Counted from the first letter of the stretch, positions 23,961 through 32,926 are shown. The stretch: 64,000 nucleotides of DNA from Martelella mediterranea (GCA_003001975.1 PVUG01000005.1:1-64000); one strand, 5' to 3'. A program made the numbers and translations. The notes: a model not told the origin generated them from the letters alone.

Positions 23961-24485
23961 TTACCGCAATGCATTCAGGCGGTTGAAGGCAGCGGTGAAG
24001 CCGTTGAGCGAAGCCTGTATGTCGACGCGGTCGCTGCCGTCCACCGGTTTTGCCCTGACATGAAGGACGCCGCCGTTTTTCAGGCGGTCCAGCATGGCTG
24101 CGTCAAACTGGATCGGCACCAGGCAGCCTTGCGGCAAGCATGTCGAAAAGCCGAAGGTCGGCCCGTCGCTGTCCGTATCGATCGTCAGCGAGACACCTTC
24201 GGCCAGCGCCAGCCCGAATGGCATGACCAGCACGCCTTGTGCCTGATCGGCTGCCGGAGCATTGAGCTCGACCGTCAGAACCCGCTGGCCGGAATCCTTG
24301 GCAACCTGATTGTGAACCATGGCGCAGCGGTCGTTCGTGCCGTCGGAAACACAGGTCACGCGCCAGTCCTGATAGGTCTCGTTCAGCGAACTTGCACCAT
24401 CCGGCAAGGCTGCAAATGTCTGACCGACAGGCGCGGCTCCAAACAGGACCGCCGCGATGACGGCGGTAAGACGACGATGCTTCAC
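23961..24485 (-). CDS. Invasion-associated locus B (IalB) family periplasmic protein, second copy (GTG start)
   Basis: 174 residues. A GTG at 24483-24485 is chosen as start: GGAGG lies six bases upstream and the product then opens with the signal peptide VKHRRLTAVIAAVLFGAAP...FA. An ATG 14 codons earlier would disrupt the signal peptide. The mature part has the family cysteine pairs (DWRVTCVSDGTNDRC and CLPQGC) and the closing LNGFTAAFNRL, equivalent to LSGFTAAFDG in the paralogue at 2453-3109. Function in free-living bacteria is unknown. It is isolated between the LysR/LysE pair and the efflux operon, with its own terminator. Confidence 0.87.
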   Translation of the reverse strand: MKHRRLTAVIAAVLFGAAPVGQTFAALPDGASSLNETYQDWRVTCVSDGTNDRCAMVHNQVAKDSGQRVLTVELNAPAADQAQGVLVMPFGLALAEGVSLTIDTDSDGPTFGFSTCLPQGCLVPIQFDAAMLDRLKNGGVLHVRAKPVDGSDRVDIQASLNGFTAAFNRLNALR

Positions 24486-24752
24486 TGGAAACCTCCAAAG
24501 ATGTCTGCTGTATTGTTGCATTGGCATTCACGGGCGCACCGGAACATCAATAAATCATGTGTAAACATAGCATGATTCGCCGATAGCGCCATTCGATGAA
24601 ATCCACCTTTGGTTGTTGTCGTGGAAAAATGCGACTGATTTTATCCCCGGCGAATATGAAATTCATCCGGGCCGTGCTTGCATGCGCGCGGCTTCGTGGC
24701 CATAGTCGCGGCAAATCCCGAAACGAGCAGCCTCAGACAGGAGCTCCCATCA

Positions 24753-26018
24753 ATGTCCTCTGATATGGACAGAACCGGCCGACATGGCGGCGCGGGAGGT
24801 GATCATCGCCCTCACCCGCAAGTCCCTGATATTCATGCAATTCTCGGCGATGACAAACCAAAGAGACGGTTCGGTATTCCCTGGGGCTGGATGATTGCCG
24901 TCGTTGTGCTCGCCGGCGCCGGTTATACCGGTTACCATTATCTGTCCTCCGGTGATATCCAGATTGTGGCGGCAAAGCCAAGCTACGTCACCGACGAGGT
25001 CAAGCGTGGCCCCATGACCGTGACGGTTGCCGCGACCGGCGCAATCGAGCCGACTGAGCGGGTTGATATTTCGAGCGAGCTTTCCGGCACGGTCAAATCC
25101 GTTCTGGTCGATTTCAACTCCGAAGTGAAAGCCGGTGAGGTTCTGCTCGCGCTGGAAACCGACGAGCTGAAAGCCGACATACTGAGTGCCAAGGCCCGGC
25201 TTGCCGCAGCAGAAGCCGATGTCGCGGCCAGCAAGTCCGATCTGGAATCGGCCAAGGCCACGATGGAACGCACCAGAACGCTGGCTGAGCGTGATGTGGC
25301 GCCGCGCCAGGAGCTTGAAGACGCCGAGTTCGCCCATGCCGCAGCGCAGGCCGAAGAGCAGAGCGCCGAAGCACGGCTTGCCGTTGCCCAGGCAGAGCTG
25401 GAACTTGCCCAGCTGCGCCTCAGCAAGGCGACGATCCGCTCGCCCATCGATGGCGTCGTGCTTTACCGCAATGTCGATGTCGGCCAGACCGTGGCGGCCT
25501 CGCTGGAAGCCCCTACCCTGTTCGTGATTGCCGGTAACCTGACCGAGATGGAACTCAGGGTGAATATCGACGAAGCCGATGTCGGACAGGTCGAACCGGG
25601 CCAGAAAGCGACATTCACGGTCGAGGCCTTTCCCGGAAGACGCTTTCCCGCGGAAATCAAGTCGATCCGCTATGCCTCCGAGGTCAACAGCGACGTCGTC
25701 ACATACAAGGCCGTTCTGGTCGTGGACAATACCGATCGTCTGCTGCGCCAGGGCATGACCGCGACCGCCGACATTCTTGTCGATGAAAGCGAGGACGCCA
25801 TTCTGGTGCCGAATGCGGCGCTGCGTTATACACCTGCAGGAGAGGCTGTGGCGCCGCTGGAGGACGACCAGCGCACCGTCTGGCTGCTCAGGAATGGCGA
25901 ACCTGCGCCGGTCAAGATCACCGTCGGCGCCAGCGATGGCCGTTTTTCGGAGGTGCTGGAGGGCGATCTGCGCACCGGCGACAACGTCATCACCGGTTCC
26001 GGTATTCAGGCGAGGTAG
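24753..26018 (+). CDS. MacA-like periplasmic adaptor (HlyD family) of an ABC efflux system
   Basis: 421 residues. A hydrophilic cytoplasmic head (1-40) is followed by one membrane anchor at about 43-64 (WGWMIAVVVLAGAGYTGYHYL). Then come the biotinyl-lipoyl-like half (TVTVAATGAIEPTERVDISS), a long alpha-hairpin rich in Ala, Glu and Leu (about 130-220), the second lipoyl half (ATIRSPIDGVVLYRNVDVGQTV), and beta-barrel segments. It links an inner-membrane exporter to an outer-membrane channel. AGGAG precedes the ATG at 24753. The ATPase begins four bases after its stop and the permease overlaps that, forming a three-gene operon. No outer-membrane TolC-like gene is present nearby. Substrate unknown. 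Confidence 0.92.
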   Translation: MSSDMDRTGRHGGAGGDHRPHPQVPDIHAILGDDKPKRRFGIPWGWMIAVVVLAGAGYTGYHYLSSGDIQIVAAKPSYVTDEVKRGPMTVTVAATGAIEPTERVDISSELSGTVKSVLVDFNSEVKAGEVLLALETDELKADILSAKARLAAAEADVAASKSDLESAKATMERTRTLAERDVAPRQELEDAEFAHAAAQAEEQSAEARLAVAQAELELAQLRLSKATIRSPIDGVVLYRNVDVGQTVAASLEAPTLFVIAGNLTEMELRVNIDEADVGQVEPGQKATFTVEAFPGRRFPAEIKSIRYASEVNSDVVTYKAVLVVDNTDRLLRQGMTATADILVDESEDAILVPNAALRYTPAGEAVAPLEDDQRTVWLLRNGEPAPVKITVGASDGRFSEVLEGDLRTGDNVITGSGIQAR

Positions 26019-26022
26019 GACA

Positions 26023-26751
26023 ATGACGACTGCGCCGCTCATCGAGTTCAGAAACATCTACAAGACCTACGGCGCCGGCGAGGCCGAGATCGTCGCGCTG
26101 AACGGCGTCGACCTTTCCATACAGGCAGGCGAATTCGTCTCGATCATGGGGCCGTCGGGGTCGGGAAAATCGACCGCCATGAACATTCTCGGCTGGCTGG
26201 ACCGGCCCACCAGCGGTCAGTTCTTCTTTCAGGGGGTGGACACAACCGAACTCAAGGCCGCCAAGCTGACGCTGCTGCGCCGGCATCTTCTGGCCTTCGT
26301 TTTCCAGCGTTATAACCTGCTGCCGCGGTCTTCAGCGCTAGAGAATGTCGAACTGCCGCTGATCTATCGCGGCATCGGCCGGCGGGAGCGGCGTGAACGG
26401 GCGGAACTCGCCCTCTCCCAGGTCGGGCTCGCCGACCGGCTTGACCAGCGCACCCAGGAACTGTCCGGCGGCCAGCAGCAACGCGTGGCGATTGCCCGCG
26501 CGCTGATCACCGAACCTGCCGTTCTGCTTGCCGATGAACCGACCGGCAGCCTCGATACCCGCACCAGCAACGAGACCATGGAACTGATCACCGGCCTCAA
26601 TACCGAACTCGGCATCACCGTGGTCATGGTCACCCATGAGGAGAACGTGGCGCGTTATGCCAGCCGCCGTGTGCAGTTCATCGATGGCATGCTGGAACGC
26701 GGTTTCCGCCCCGGGCGCAGCGAAAGACAGGAGAACGGCAATGTTTCTTGA
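26023..26751 (+). CDS. MacB-type ABC transporter ATP-binding protein
   Basis: 242 residues, a stand-alone nucleotide-binding domain. Walker A is GPSGSGKST at about 43-51, the Q-loop is FVFQRYNLLPRSSALENVELPL, the signature LSGGQQQRVAIARAL, and Walker B VLLADEPTGSLDTRT, with His in MVTHEENVARYA. This is the LolD/MacB/FtsE subclass. In E. coli MacB the same domain is fused to the permease; here it is a separate gene, as in many HlyD-ABC-permease efflux or antimicrobial-peptide export systems. Its TGA overlaps the permease start by eleven bases. Confidence 0.93.
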   Translation: MTTAPLIEFRNIYKTYGAGEAEIVALNGVDLSIQAGEFVSIMGPSGSGKSTAMNILGWLDRPTSGQFFFQGVDTTELKAAKLTLLRRHLLAFVFQRYNLLPRSSALENVELPLIYRGIGRRERRERAELALSQVGLADRLDQRTQELSGGQQQRVAIARALITEPAVLLADEPTGSLDTRTSNETMELITGLNTELGITVVMVTHEENVARYASRRVQFIDGMLERGFRPGRSERQENGNVS

Positions 26752-27949
26752 GATGCTCAAGCTCGCTCTCCGCGCTGTCCGTCGCAACCTGCTGCGTTCG
26801 TTTCTCACCGTTCTCGGTGTCGTCATCGGCGTTTCCGCCGTCATCGCCATGGTCACGATCGGCAACGGAACGGCCGAGCAGGTTCGCAGCGAAATTGCCC
26901 GTCTGGGCACCGATGTGCTGTTCGTCAGGCCCGGCCAGCGCGCGCCGGGCGCACCGGCCGAAGCCGCCAAGGGCTTCAGCGAGCGCGATATCGCCGCCCT
27001 GCGCAACCAGGTTCCCGGGCTTCGCGCCGTTGCACCGCAGAATGTTTCGACCGTGACCGTCGTAGCCGAAGGCGAAAACCGCCGAACCACCGTGATCGGT
27101 ACAAATGACGATTTCCTCGCGGCCCAGGACTGGACGATTGCCAACGGGCGTGATTTTTCAAGCGCTGCCGCCGGCGGCAGCGGCGATACGGCCTGCATTC
27201 TCGGCGAAACCGTCCGGCAGGAGCTTTTCGGAGAAAACGATCCGGTCGGCAAAAACGTGCGCGTCGGCAATGTGTCCTGTGCGGTGATCGGCACGCTCAG
27301 GGAAAAAGGCGAAAGCAGCATGGGGCGCGACCAGGACGATATCGTGCTGATGCCGATCAGCGCCTTTCAGCGCCGTGTCGGCGGCGACAGCTATATCGAA
27401 AGCATTCTGCTGGCCGCGCGTGACGGCGTATCAACCGGGCAGGTGGAAGCCGATGTCAATGCGCTGCTGCGCCAGCGCCGCAATATTCAGCCCGGTCGCG
27501 CCAGTGATTTCGAGGTCAACGACATGACCGAAATCGCCAATGCGGTCACCGGCACAAAAAGCCATCTGACCGGCATGCTGGCCGCCGTTGCGGCCGTCAG
27601 CCTGCTTGTCGGCGGCATTGGCATCATGAACATCATGCTGGTGTCGGTCACCGAACGCACCCGCGAAATCGGGCTCAGGCTCACCGTCGGTGCTCTGGAA
27701 CGGCATGTGCTGCTGCAATTCATCGTCGAGGCGGTCGTGCTGTCATTGCTCGGAGGCCTTGCCGGCGTGGTCATCGGCCTCGGCGTTGCCTATGCGGCCG
27801 TGCAGTATCTGGCGGTGCCCTTCGTCGTCGCGCCCACGATGATCCTGGGCGCCTTCGCCTTTTCGGCGCTGATCGGCATCATCTTTGGCTATTTTCCGGC
27901 CCGCCGTGCCGCCCGGATGAACCCGATCGAAGCTTTGCGCTACGAATAG
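26741..27949 (+). CDS. MacB-type ABC transporter permease
   Basis: 402 residues with the MacB/FtsX layout: an N-terminal helix (about 15-40, LLRSFLTVLGVVIGVSAVIAM), a large periplasmic MacB_PCD domain (about 45-270), and three C-terminal helices beginning LTGMLAAVAAVSLLVGGIGIMNIMLVS, with the conserved VTERTREIGLRLTVGA coupling segment. Two periplasmic cysteines (TACILG, VSCAVIG) could form a disulfide. AGGAG lies upstream of the ATG at 26741, inside the ATPase gene. It works with the two preceding proteins to extrude or extract a substrate from the periplasm. Confidence 0.93.
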   Translation: MFLEMLKLALRAVRRNLLRSFLTVLGVVIGVSAVIAMVTIGNGTAEQVRSEIARLGTDVLFVRPGQRAPGAPAEAAKGFSERDIAALRNQVPGLRAVAPQNVSTVTVVAEGENRRTTVIGTNDDFLAAQDWTIANGRDFSSAAAGGSGDTACILGETVRQELFGENDPVGKNVRVGNVSCAVIGTLREKGESSMGRDQDDIVLMPISAFQRRVGGDSYIESILLAARDGVSTGQVEADVNALLRQRRNIQPGRASDFEVNDMTEIANAVTGTKSHLTGMLAAVAAVSLLVGGIGIMNIMLVSVTERTREIGLRLTVGALERHVLLQFIVEAVVLSLLGGLAGVVIGLGVAYAAVQYLAVPFVVAPTMILGAFAFSALIGIIFGYFPARRAARMNPIEALRYE

Positions 27950-27952
27950 AAA

Positions 27953-27984
27953 CAGCGGAAACCGGGGTTTTCCGGTTTCCGCTG
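27953..27984. terminator. Bidirectional terminator between efflux operon and fpr
   Basis: CAGCGGAAACCGG (27953-27965) and CCGGTTTCCGCTG (27972-27984) form a perfect 13-bp stem with a GGTTTT loop, between two convergent units. T tracts are short. Confidence 0.75.
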
Positions 27985-28018
27985 CAAAATTCTTCCTGAA
28001 GTCAAAAGCAGGCTTTGT

Positions 28019-28831
28019 TCAGCCGACGAAAGCCCGTTCAATCACGAAGTCGGAGGGCTTGTTGTTGGCGCCCTCGTCCATGCCGGCGGCTTCCAGAAGC
28101 GCCTTGGTGTCTTTCAGCATTTCGGCCGAACCGCAGATCATGCCGCGGTCGGTTTCCGGGTTGAGCGGCGGAAGGCCGAGGTCTTCAAACAGCTTGCCGC
28201 TGGCAATCAGATCGGTAATCCGGCCGGTGTGCTCGTAAGCTTCGCGCGTGACCGAGGCATAATGGGTCAATTTGTCGCCGACCAGTTCGCTCAACAGTTC
28301 GTCGCTGCGGATCTCCTTGACGAGATCCAGACCGTACTGAAGTTCGGCGACCTCGCGGCAGGTATGAGTGAGGATCACCTCGTCGAATTTCTCGTAGGTT
28401 TCCGGTTCGCGGATCAGGCTGGCGAACGGCGCGATACCGGTTCCGGTCGAAAACATGTAAAGCCGCTTGGCCGGCGTCAGCGCGTCCAGCACCAGCGTGC
28501 CGGTCGGCTTCTTGCGCATCAGGATAATGTCGCCGACCTCGATCTTCTGGAGATGCTGTGTCAGCGGGCCATCGGGCACCTTGATCGAGAAGAATTCCAG
28601 TTCCTCCGCCCAGGACGGGCTGGCAATCGAATAGGCGCGATAGACCGGTTTGCCGCCGACCATCAGGCCGATCATGGCGAATTCACCGGAGCGGAAGCGG
28701 AAGCCGTCCGGTCGTGTCATCGTAAAACTGAACAGGTGGTCGGTATAGTGTTTTACGCTCAGAACTTTCTCACCGTAGACTCCGGCGGGCAGTGTGGCGG
28801 CAAATTCCTCGGTCTTGGCTTGCACATTCAT
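28019..28831 (-). CDS. fpr: Ferredoxin/flavodoxin--NADP reductase
   Basis: 270 residues. The FAD-binding motif is VYRAYSIASPSWAEELEFFSIKV near residue 75, and the NADP-binding part shows MFSTGTGIAPFASLI, ILTHTCREVAEL and GMICGSAEMLKD. The C-terminus (SDFVIERAFVG) matches the bacterial subclass. It shuttles electrons between NADPH and ferredoxin or flavodoxin. It lies 146 bases downstream of DUF934 on the same strand as the cysG-cysI genes, so it is a good candidate for feeding electrons to the sulfite reductase, although it also serves oxidative-stress responses in other bacteria. Confidence 0.94.
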   Translation of the reverse strand: MNVQAKTEEFAATLPAGVYGEKVLSVKHYTDHLFSFTMTRPDGFRFRSGEFAMIGLMVGGKPVYRAYSIASPSWAEELEFFSIKVPDGPLTQHLQKIEVGDIILMRKKPTGTLVLDALTPAKRLYMFSTGTGIAPFASLIREPETYEKFDEVILTHTCREVAELQYGLDLVKEIRSDELLSELVGDKLTHYASVTREAYEHTGRITDLIASGKLFEDLGLPPLNPETDRGMICGSAEMLKDTKALLEAAGMDEGANNKPSDFVIERAFVG

Positions 28832-28977
28832 GTTGACGTCTCGTCCTGTCTGCTGAACGCCGGGATGGAACCGGCACAATCATAAAATCCACCTATTCGT
28901 GAAGTTCTAAGCGCTCAAATAATACTCCGCGCAAAATAATGCAAAGGCGCTTGCCTCAAAAAACTTGTCACGATGCA

Positions 28978-29481
28978 TCATATTTTTGCGACGCGACGCC
29001 ATGTGTAGCCGCCGGAAGCGGTCGATGGCCGGGTCGCCGGCTGATAGTGGCGGTTGACGGACGGAAGCCGCCCGGCCTTCAAACGCCGGATTGTCGTCTC
29101 GTTTTCCACGGTGAAACTGTCGAACCCGCAGCGCAGCATATAGACCAGCGGATCGATCAGCACATCGCCGACGGCCCGTATCTCGCCTTCATAGCCAAGC
29201 CGCTCGCGCAGCACCGTGGCCTGCGAAAACGCCCGCCCGTCGTTGAAGGCCGGAAAGGTCAGCGCGATGATCTCGATACGATCGAGCAGGGGGGTGAGTG
29301 CGACCGGATCGTCGAAGGGACCGAGGACGACCCCTGCCCCTTCATTGCCGGCAAGTCCGTTTTCCACGACCTCCGCAAAGGGAACAAGCGCGCGTTCGCC
29401 CTCACCCGCCTTGCGGTCCTCGGTCTCGATCACCCAGGGATCGTTTTCGACAAAACCTGTTTCTTTCCAGATGGCGCTCAT
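28978..29481 (-). CDS. DUF934 family protein of the sulfite-reduction operon
   Basis: 167 residues. Family features are the N-terminal IWKETGFVENDPWVIE, PLLDRIEIIALTFPAFNDGRAFSQATVLRERLGYEGEIRAVGDVLIDPLVYMLRCGFDSF across residues about 85-145, and a basic, Pro/Ser-rich tail. DUF934 is found almost only next to nitrite/sulfite reductase or cysH genes and is presumed an accessory or assembly factor; no activity is established. The ATG at 29481 has GAGGAAC upstream and the gene begins 10 bases after the cysI stop, indicating co-translation. Confidence 0.85.
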   Translation of the reverse strand: MSAIWKETGFVENDPWVIETEDRKAGEGERALVPFAEVVENGLAGNEGAGVVLGPFDDPVALTPLLDRIEIIALTFPAFNDGRAFSQATVLRERLGYEGEIRAVGDVLIDPLVYMLRCGFDSFTVENETTIRRLKAGRLPSVNRHYQPATRPSTASGGYTWRRVAKI

Positions 29482-29491
29482 CGTCTGTTCC

Positions 29492-31150
29492 TCACGCGGC
29501 CTTGGCTTTTTCAGGGTAAAGCGCATCCTTGAAGGGTTGCATGCCAAGCCTGCGATACGCATCGATAAATGTTTCCGACTTGCTGCTTCTCAGGCTGAGA
29601 TAGGTGTCGACGATGGTCTCCACTGCATCGGCAACCTTGTCCGGTTCGAAACCGCGGCCGATGATCTGACCGATCGACGTATTCTCATCGCCCGATCCGC
29701 CAAGCGTGATCTGGTAAAGCTCCGCGCCCTTCTTCTCCACGCCCAGCAGCCCGATATGGCCGACATGGTGGTGGCCGCAGGCATTGATGCACCCTGAAAT
29801 CTTGATCTTGAGATCGCCGATTTCCGCCTGACGCTCGGGATTGTAAAAACGCTCGGAAATCTGCTGGGCAACGGGGATTGACCGCGCATTGGCAAGCGCG
29901 CAGTAATCCAGCCCCGGACAGGCAATCATATCGGTGATCAGACCGGCATTGCCGGTTTCCAGCCCGGCCTCCTTCAGGGCCGCGTAAACGGCGGGCAGGT
30001 CGGCGCGCGCCACATGCGGCAGGATCAGATTCTGCTCGTGGCTGACGCGGATTTCATCGAAACCGTAGCGCTCGGCGATATCGGCAACCGCTTCCATCTG
30101 GCTGTCAGTGGCGTCGCCCGGAATGCCGCCAATCGGCTTCAGCGAAATCGTGACCATGGCATAATCGTTGCGCTTGTGCGCCGCGGTGTTGCGGGTCAGC
30201 CAGTTGATATAGCCGGCGTCTGCCGTATCCGCCCGGTCACGCTCGCGCTCCGGCAGGTCCGGCAGGGCGAAATAGGAGCGGATTGCCGCAACATCGGCCT
30301 CCGGCAGGGCGAGTTCGCCATCCTGCTTCAGCGCTTCGAATTCGCGTTCGATATCGGCCTTCAACTCGTCGAGACCGGTTTCGTGAACGAGGATCTTGAT
30401 CCGCGCCTTGTACTTGTTGTCGCGGCGGCCGTTCAGATTGTAAACGCGCAGGATCGCGGTCGTATAGGCCAGAAGGTCCTCTTCCGGCAGGAAGTCGCGC
30501 ACCTTCTTGCCGATCATCGGCGTGCGCCCCTGCCCGCCGCCGATAAAGACGGTAAAGCCGAGTTCGCCGGCTTCGTTCTTCTTCAGGTGAAGGCCGATAT
30601 CGTGCACCTGGATTGCCGCCCGGTCGCGCTCGGCGCCGGTCACGGCAATCTTGAACTTGCGCGGCAGGAAGGAAAATTCCGGGTGCAGCGACGACCATTG
30701 CCGCAGGATTTCGGCATAGGGGCGCGGATCGGCCACCTCGTCGGCGGCAGCGCCTGAAAAATGGTCGGCCGTCACATTGCGGATGCAGTTGCCCGATGTC
30801 TGGATCGCGTGCATCTCGACGCTGGCCAGATCTTCCAGAATGGCCGGGATATCCGCAAGCTTCGGCCAGTTGTACTGGATGTTCTGGCGCGTGGTGAAGT
30901 GACCATATCCGCGGTCGTATTTGCGCGCGATATGGGCGAGCATGCGCATCTGCGCGGCATTCATCGTGCCGTAGGGCACGGCAACGCGCAGCATATAGGC
31001 GTGAAGCTGGAGATAGACGCCGTTCATCAGCCGCAGCGGCTTGAACTGGTCCTCGGTGATTTCGCCCGAAAGCCTGCGCTCCACCTGATCGGCGAACTGC
31101 GCAGTTCTCTGCTTTACGAAATCATGGTCGAATTCGTCGTAGCGATACAT
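29492..31150 (-). CDS. cysI: Siroheme-containing sulfite/nitrite reductase, hemoprotein subunit
   Basis: 552 residues. The duplicated reductase fold is visible: GYGHFTTRQNIQYNWPKLAD and TSGNCIRNVTADHFSG in the first half; the 4Fe-4S/siroheme motif as C411-x5-C417 and C454-x3-C458 (ACPGLDYC and GCINACGHH) in the second. It reduces sulfite to sulfide with six electrons for cysteine synthesis. Being surrounded by cysG, DUF2849, DUF934 and fpr, and with no nitrite-transport or nitrate reductase gene here, sulfite is the likely substrate. No CysJ flavoprotein is present, so electrons probably come from ferredoxin/NADPH via Fpr. The gene follows DUF2849 by five bases. Confidence 0.93.
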   Translation of the reverse strand: MYRYDEFDHDFVKQRTAQFADQVERRLSGEITEDQFKPLRLMNGVYLQLHAYMLRVAVPYGTMNAAQMRMLAHIARKYDRGYGHFTTRQNIQYNWPKLADIPAILEDLASVEMHAIQTSGNCIRNVTADHFSGAAADEVADPRPYAEILRQWSSLHPEFSFLPRKFKIAVTGAERDRAAIQVHDIGLHLKKNEAGELGFTVFIGGGQGRTPMIGKKVRDFLPEEDLLAYTTAILRVYNLNGRRDNKYKARIKILVHETGLDELKADIEREFEALKQDGELALPEADVAAIRSYFALPDLPERERDRADTADAGYINWLTRNTAAHKRNDYAMVTISLKPIGGIPGDATDSQMEAVADIAERYGFDEIRVSHEQNLILPHVARADLPAVYAALKEAGLETGNAGLITDMIACPGLDYCALANARSIPVAQQISERFYNPERQAEIGDLKIKISGCINACGHHHVGHIGLLGVEKKGAELYQITLGGSGDENTSIGQIIGRGFEPDKVADAVETIVDTYLSLRSSKSETFIDAYRRLGMQPFKDALYPEKAKAA

Positions 31151-31155
31151 CGGTC

Positions 31156-31485
31156 TCAGGCCTCCACGCGTTCGGGGCTGGCAAAGGAATAGCCGGCGGC
31201 ATAGGGAATTGTCGGGCCTTCGGCGCGAATGCGCTCACGCAGCCTGATCGGCCAGATGCGGCCGTCCGGGCGCTCCTCGACATCGATGATATCGACATCG
31301 ACGATCATGTTGGCGGAGAAGTCGCGCTTCCCGATTTCGTCGAGGCTGTCGATTGCCGCGTCGTGGCGGGCGACCAGCGCGTGCTGCAGGTCTTCCGTCC
31401 AGCGGCCGTTCGCATCGAGCCAGACAGCAATACCATCGGTCAGGCGATTGGCGGTCAGAACCTTAGCTGAGGTTTTCGCGGACAT
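31156..31485 (-). CDS. DUF2849 family protein
   Basis: 109 residues, small and soluble. It begins MSAKTSAKVLTANRLTDGIAVWLDANGRWTEDLQHA and contains the conserved IDVEERPDGRIWPIRLRERIRAEGPTIPY. DUF2849 is known from alphaproteobacterial sulfite/nitrite reductase operons; its role is unknown. The start at 31485 (AGGAG upstream) overlaps the end of cysG by 23 bases, and the stop lies five bases before cysI, so it is embedded in the translation-coupled operon. Confidence 0.85.
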   Translation of the reverse strand: MSAKTSAKVLTANRLTDGIAVWLDANGRWTEDLQHALVARHDAAIDSLDEIGKRDFSANMIVDVDIIDVEERPDGRIWPIRLRERIRAEGPTIPYAAGYSFASPERVEA

Positions 31486-32926
31486 GAGCAGCTCCTGTCT
31501 TCGGGGTGAAGGCGGTGTTGTTGTTGAGCGCAAGCGCGCTCGACTGTTCGAGGCTGGCGCCGGCAACGGCATCGCCGATGATGACCATGACCGGTCCGGT
31601 CAGGTCCTCGCGCGCCTCAAGGTCCGCCAGTTCGGAAAGGACGCCGTGAAACAGCCGCCGGTTCTTGCGGCTGGCATTTTCGACAACGGCGATGGTGGTA
31701 TCGGCGGGCACACCCGCCTCCTGCAACCGGGCGCCAAGCTTGGCGGCTACGGAACGGCCCATATAGACGGCAATGGTGGCACCCCGGACCGCAAGCGCGG
31801 CCCAGTCCGGCAAGGTTTCACCATTAAGGTCGTGGCCGGTCGTAAAAACCAGCGTGGAGGCAACGCCGCGCAAGGTCATCGGCAGGCCGAAATCGGCGGC
31901 AGCGGCAGAGGCCGACGTGATGCCGGGAACAACTTCATAGGAAACGCCCGCCGCGCGCAGCGCCGCCATTTCCTCACCGGCGCGCCCGAAGATCAGCGGA
32001 TCGCCGGATTTCAGCCGCACGACGCGCTTACCTTCCCTGGCAAGAGAGACCAGCAGGTCGTTGATTTCGTTCTGGGACTTTGAGTGGCAATTCTTGCGCT
32101 TGCCGACGGCGATGCGTTCGGCATCGCGCCTGCCCATATCGACAACAGCCTGCGGCACCAGCGCGTCATGGGCAATCACATCGGCTTCCATCAGCAACCG
32201 ATGGGCGCGGATGGTCAGCAGGTCCTCAGCCCCCGGCCCGGCGCCCACGAGCGCGACATGGCCCGCAACGGACGAACCGTCGGCGATGATTTCATCAGCA
32301 AGACATTCGGCTTCAAGCAACCTGCCCTTGTCGACGGCATTGGCAACGGAGCCGTTGAAGAACCGCGACCAGAAGGCCCGGCGGGCGGCCCCACGCGGGA
32401 TGTTCACATCCACCTTGTCACGCAGGCGGTTGGCAAGGCGGGCGAGCGGCCCCAGCGAGCGCGGCAGAATGGTATCGATCTGCGCGCGGATCATCTGCGC
32501 CAGAACGGGCCCTGCGCCTTCCGTACCGATGGCAACGGCGACCGGCGGACGGGCGACCAGGGCCGGCGTATAGAAATCGCAATCATCCTTCTGGTCGACG
32601 GCGTTGACGGGGATGGACAGCGCCCGCGCGGTTTCGGAAATCAGGTGGTCCTGCTCGGCTTCGCCGGTCGCGGCAAAGGCCAGAACCGAACCGTCCAGCT
32701 GCGCGGCCTCGAAACCGGCCCTGACCAGTGCGTAGCCGTTTTCCGCCAGATAGGCCGCATAATCTTCAGCGGGATTATCCGCATAGGCTGTAATGGCGGC
32801 ACTGGTTTTCGCCATCAGTCGCGTCTTGGCAAAGGCCTCTTCGCCATTGCCGAATATCGCAACCTTGCGGTTTTCGACCCGGAAAAATGCCGGGAATGTT
32901 GTCAGCAGTTCGTCTTTCGCGACCAT
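31463..32926 (-). CDS. cysG: Siroheme synthase (precorrin-2 dehydrogenase/ferrochelatase and uroporphyrinogen-III methyltransferase)
   Basis: 487 residues. The N-terminal NAD-dependent dehydrogenase/ferrochelatase domain starts with FPAFFRVENRKVAIFGNGEEA (GNG in place of the common GGG) and runs to about residue 110. The dimerisation part follows (LPRSLGPLARLANRLRDKV), and the SAM-dependent methyltransferase starts near 225 (VALVGAGPGAEDLLTIRAHRLL), with LKSGDPLIFGRAGEEM and VPGITSASAAAADFGLPMT. It makes siroheme for CysI. I chose the ATG at 32924-32926, where AAAGGA precedes and the family N-terminus begins; the frame continues 51 codons upstream without family similarity. Confidence 0.95.
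   Translation of the reverse strand: MVAKDELLTTFPAFFRVENRKVAIFGNGEEAFAKTRLMAKTSAAITAYADNPAEDYAAYLAENGYALVRAGFEAAQLDGSVLAFAATGEAEQDHLISETARALSIPVNAVDQKDDCDFYTPALVARPPVAVAIGTEGAGPVLAQMIRAQIDTILPRSLGPLARLANRLRDKVDVNIPRGAARRAFWSRFFNGSVANAVDKGRLLEAECLADEIIADGSSVAGHVALVGAGPGAEDLLTIRAHRLLMEADVIAHDALVPQAVVDMGRRDAERIAVGKRKNCHSKSQNEINDLLVSLAREGKRVVRLKSGDPLIFGRAGEEMAALRAAGVSYEVVPGITSASAAAADFGLPMTLRGVASTLVFTTGHDLNGETLPDWAALAVRGATIAVYMGRSVAAKLGARLQEAGVPADTTIAVVENASRKNRRLFHGVLSELADLEAREDLTGPVMVIIGDAVAGASLEQSSALALNNNTAFTPKTGAAHVRENLS

Noticed and set aside
24753..27949. Macrolide-specific efflux (macAB) or antimicrobial peptide export assigned by name
   Set aside because: Family membership is clear but no residue or neighbour identifies the substrate, so no specific gene symbols were given.
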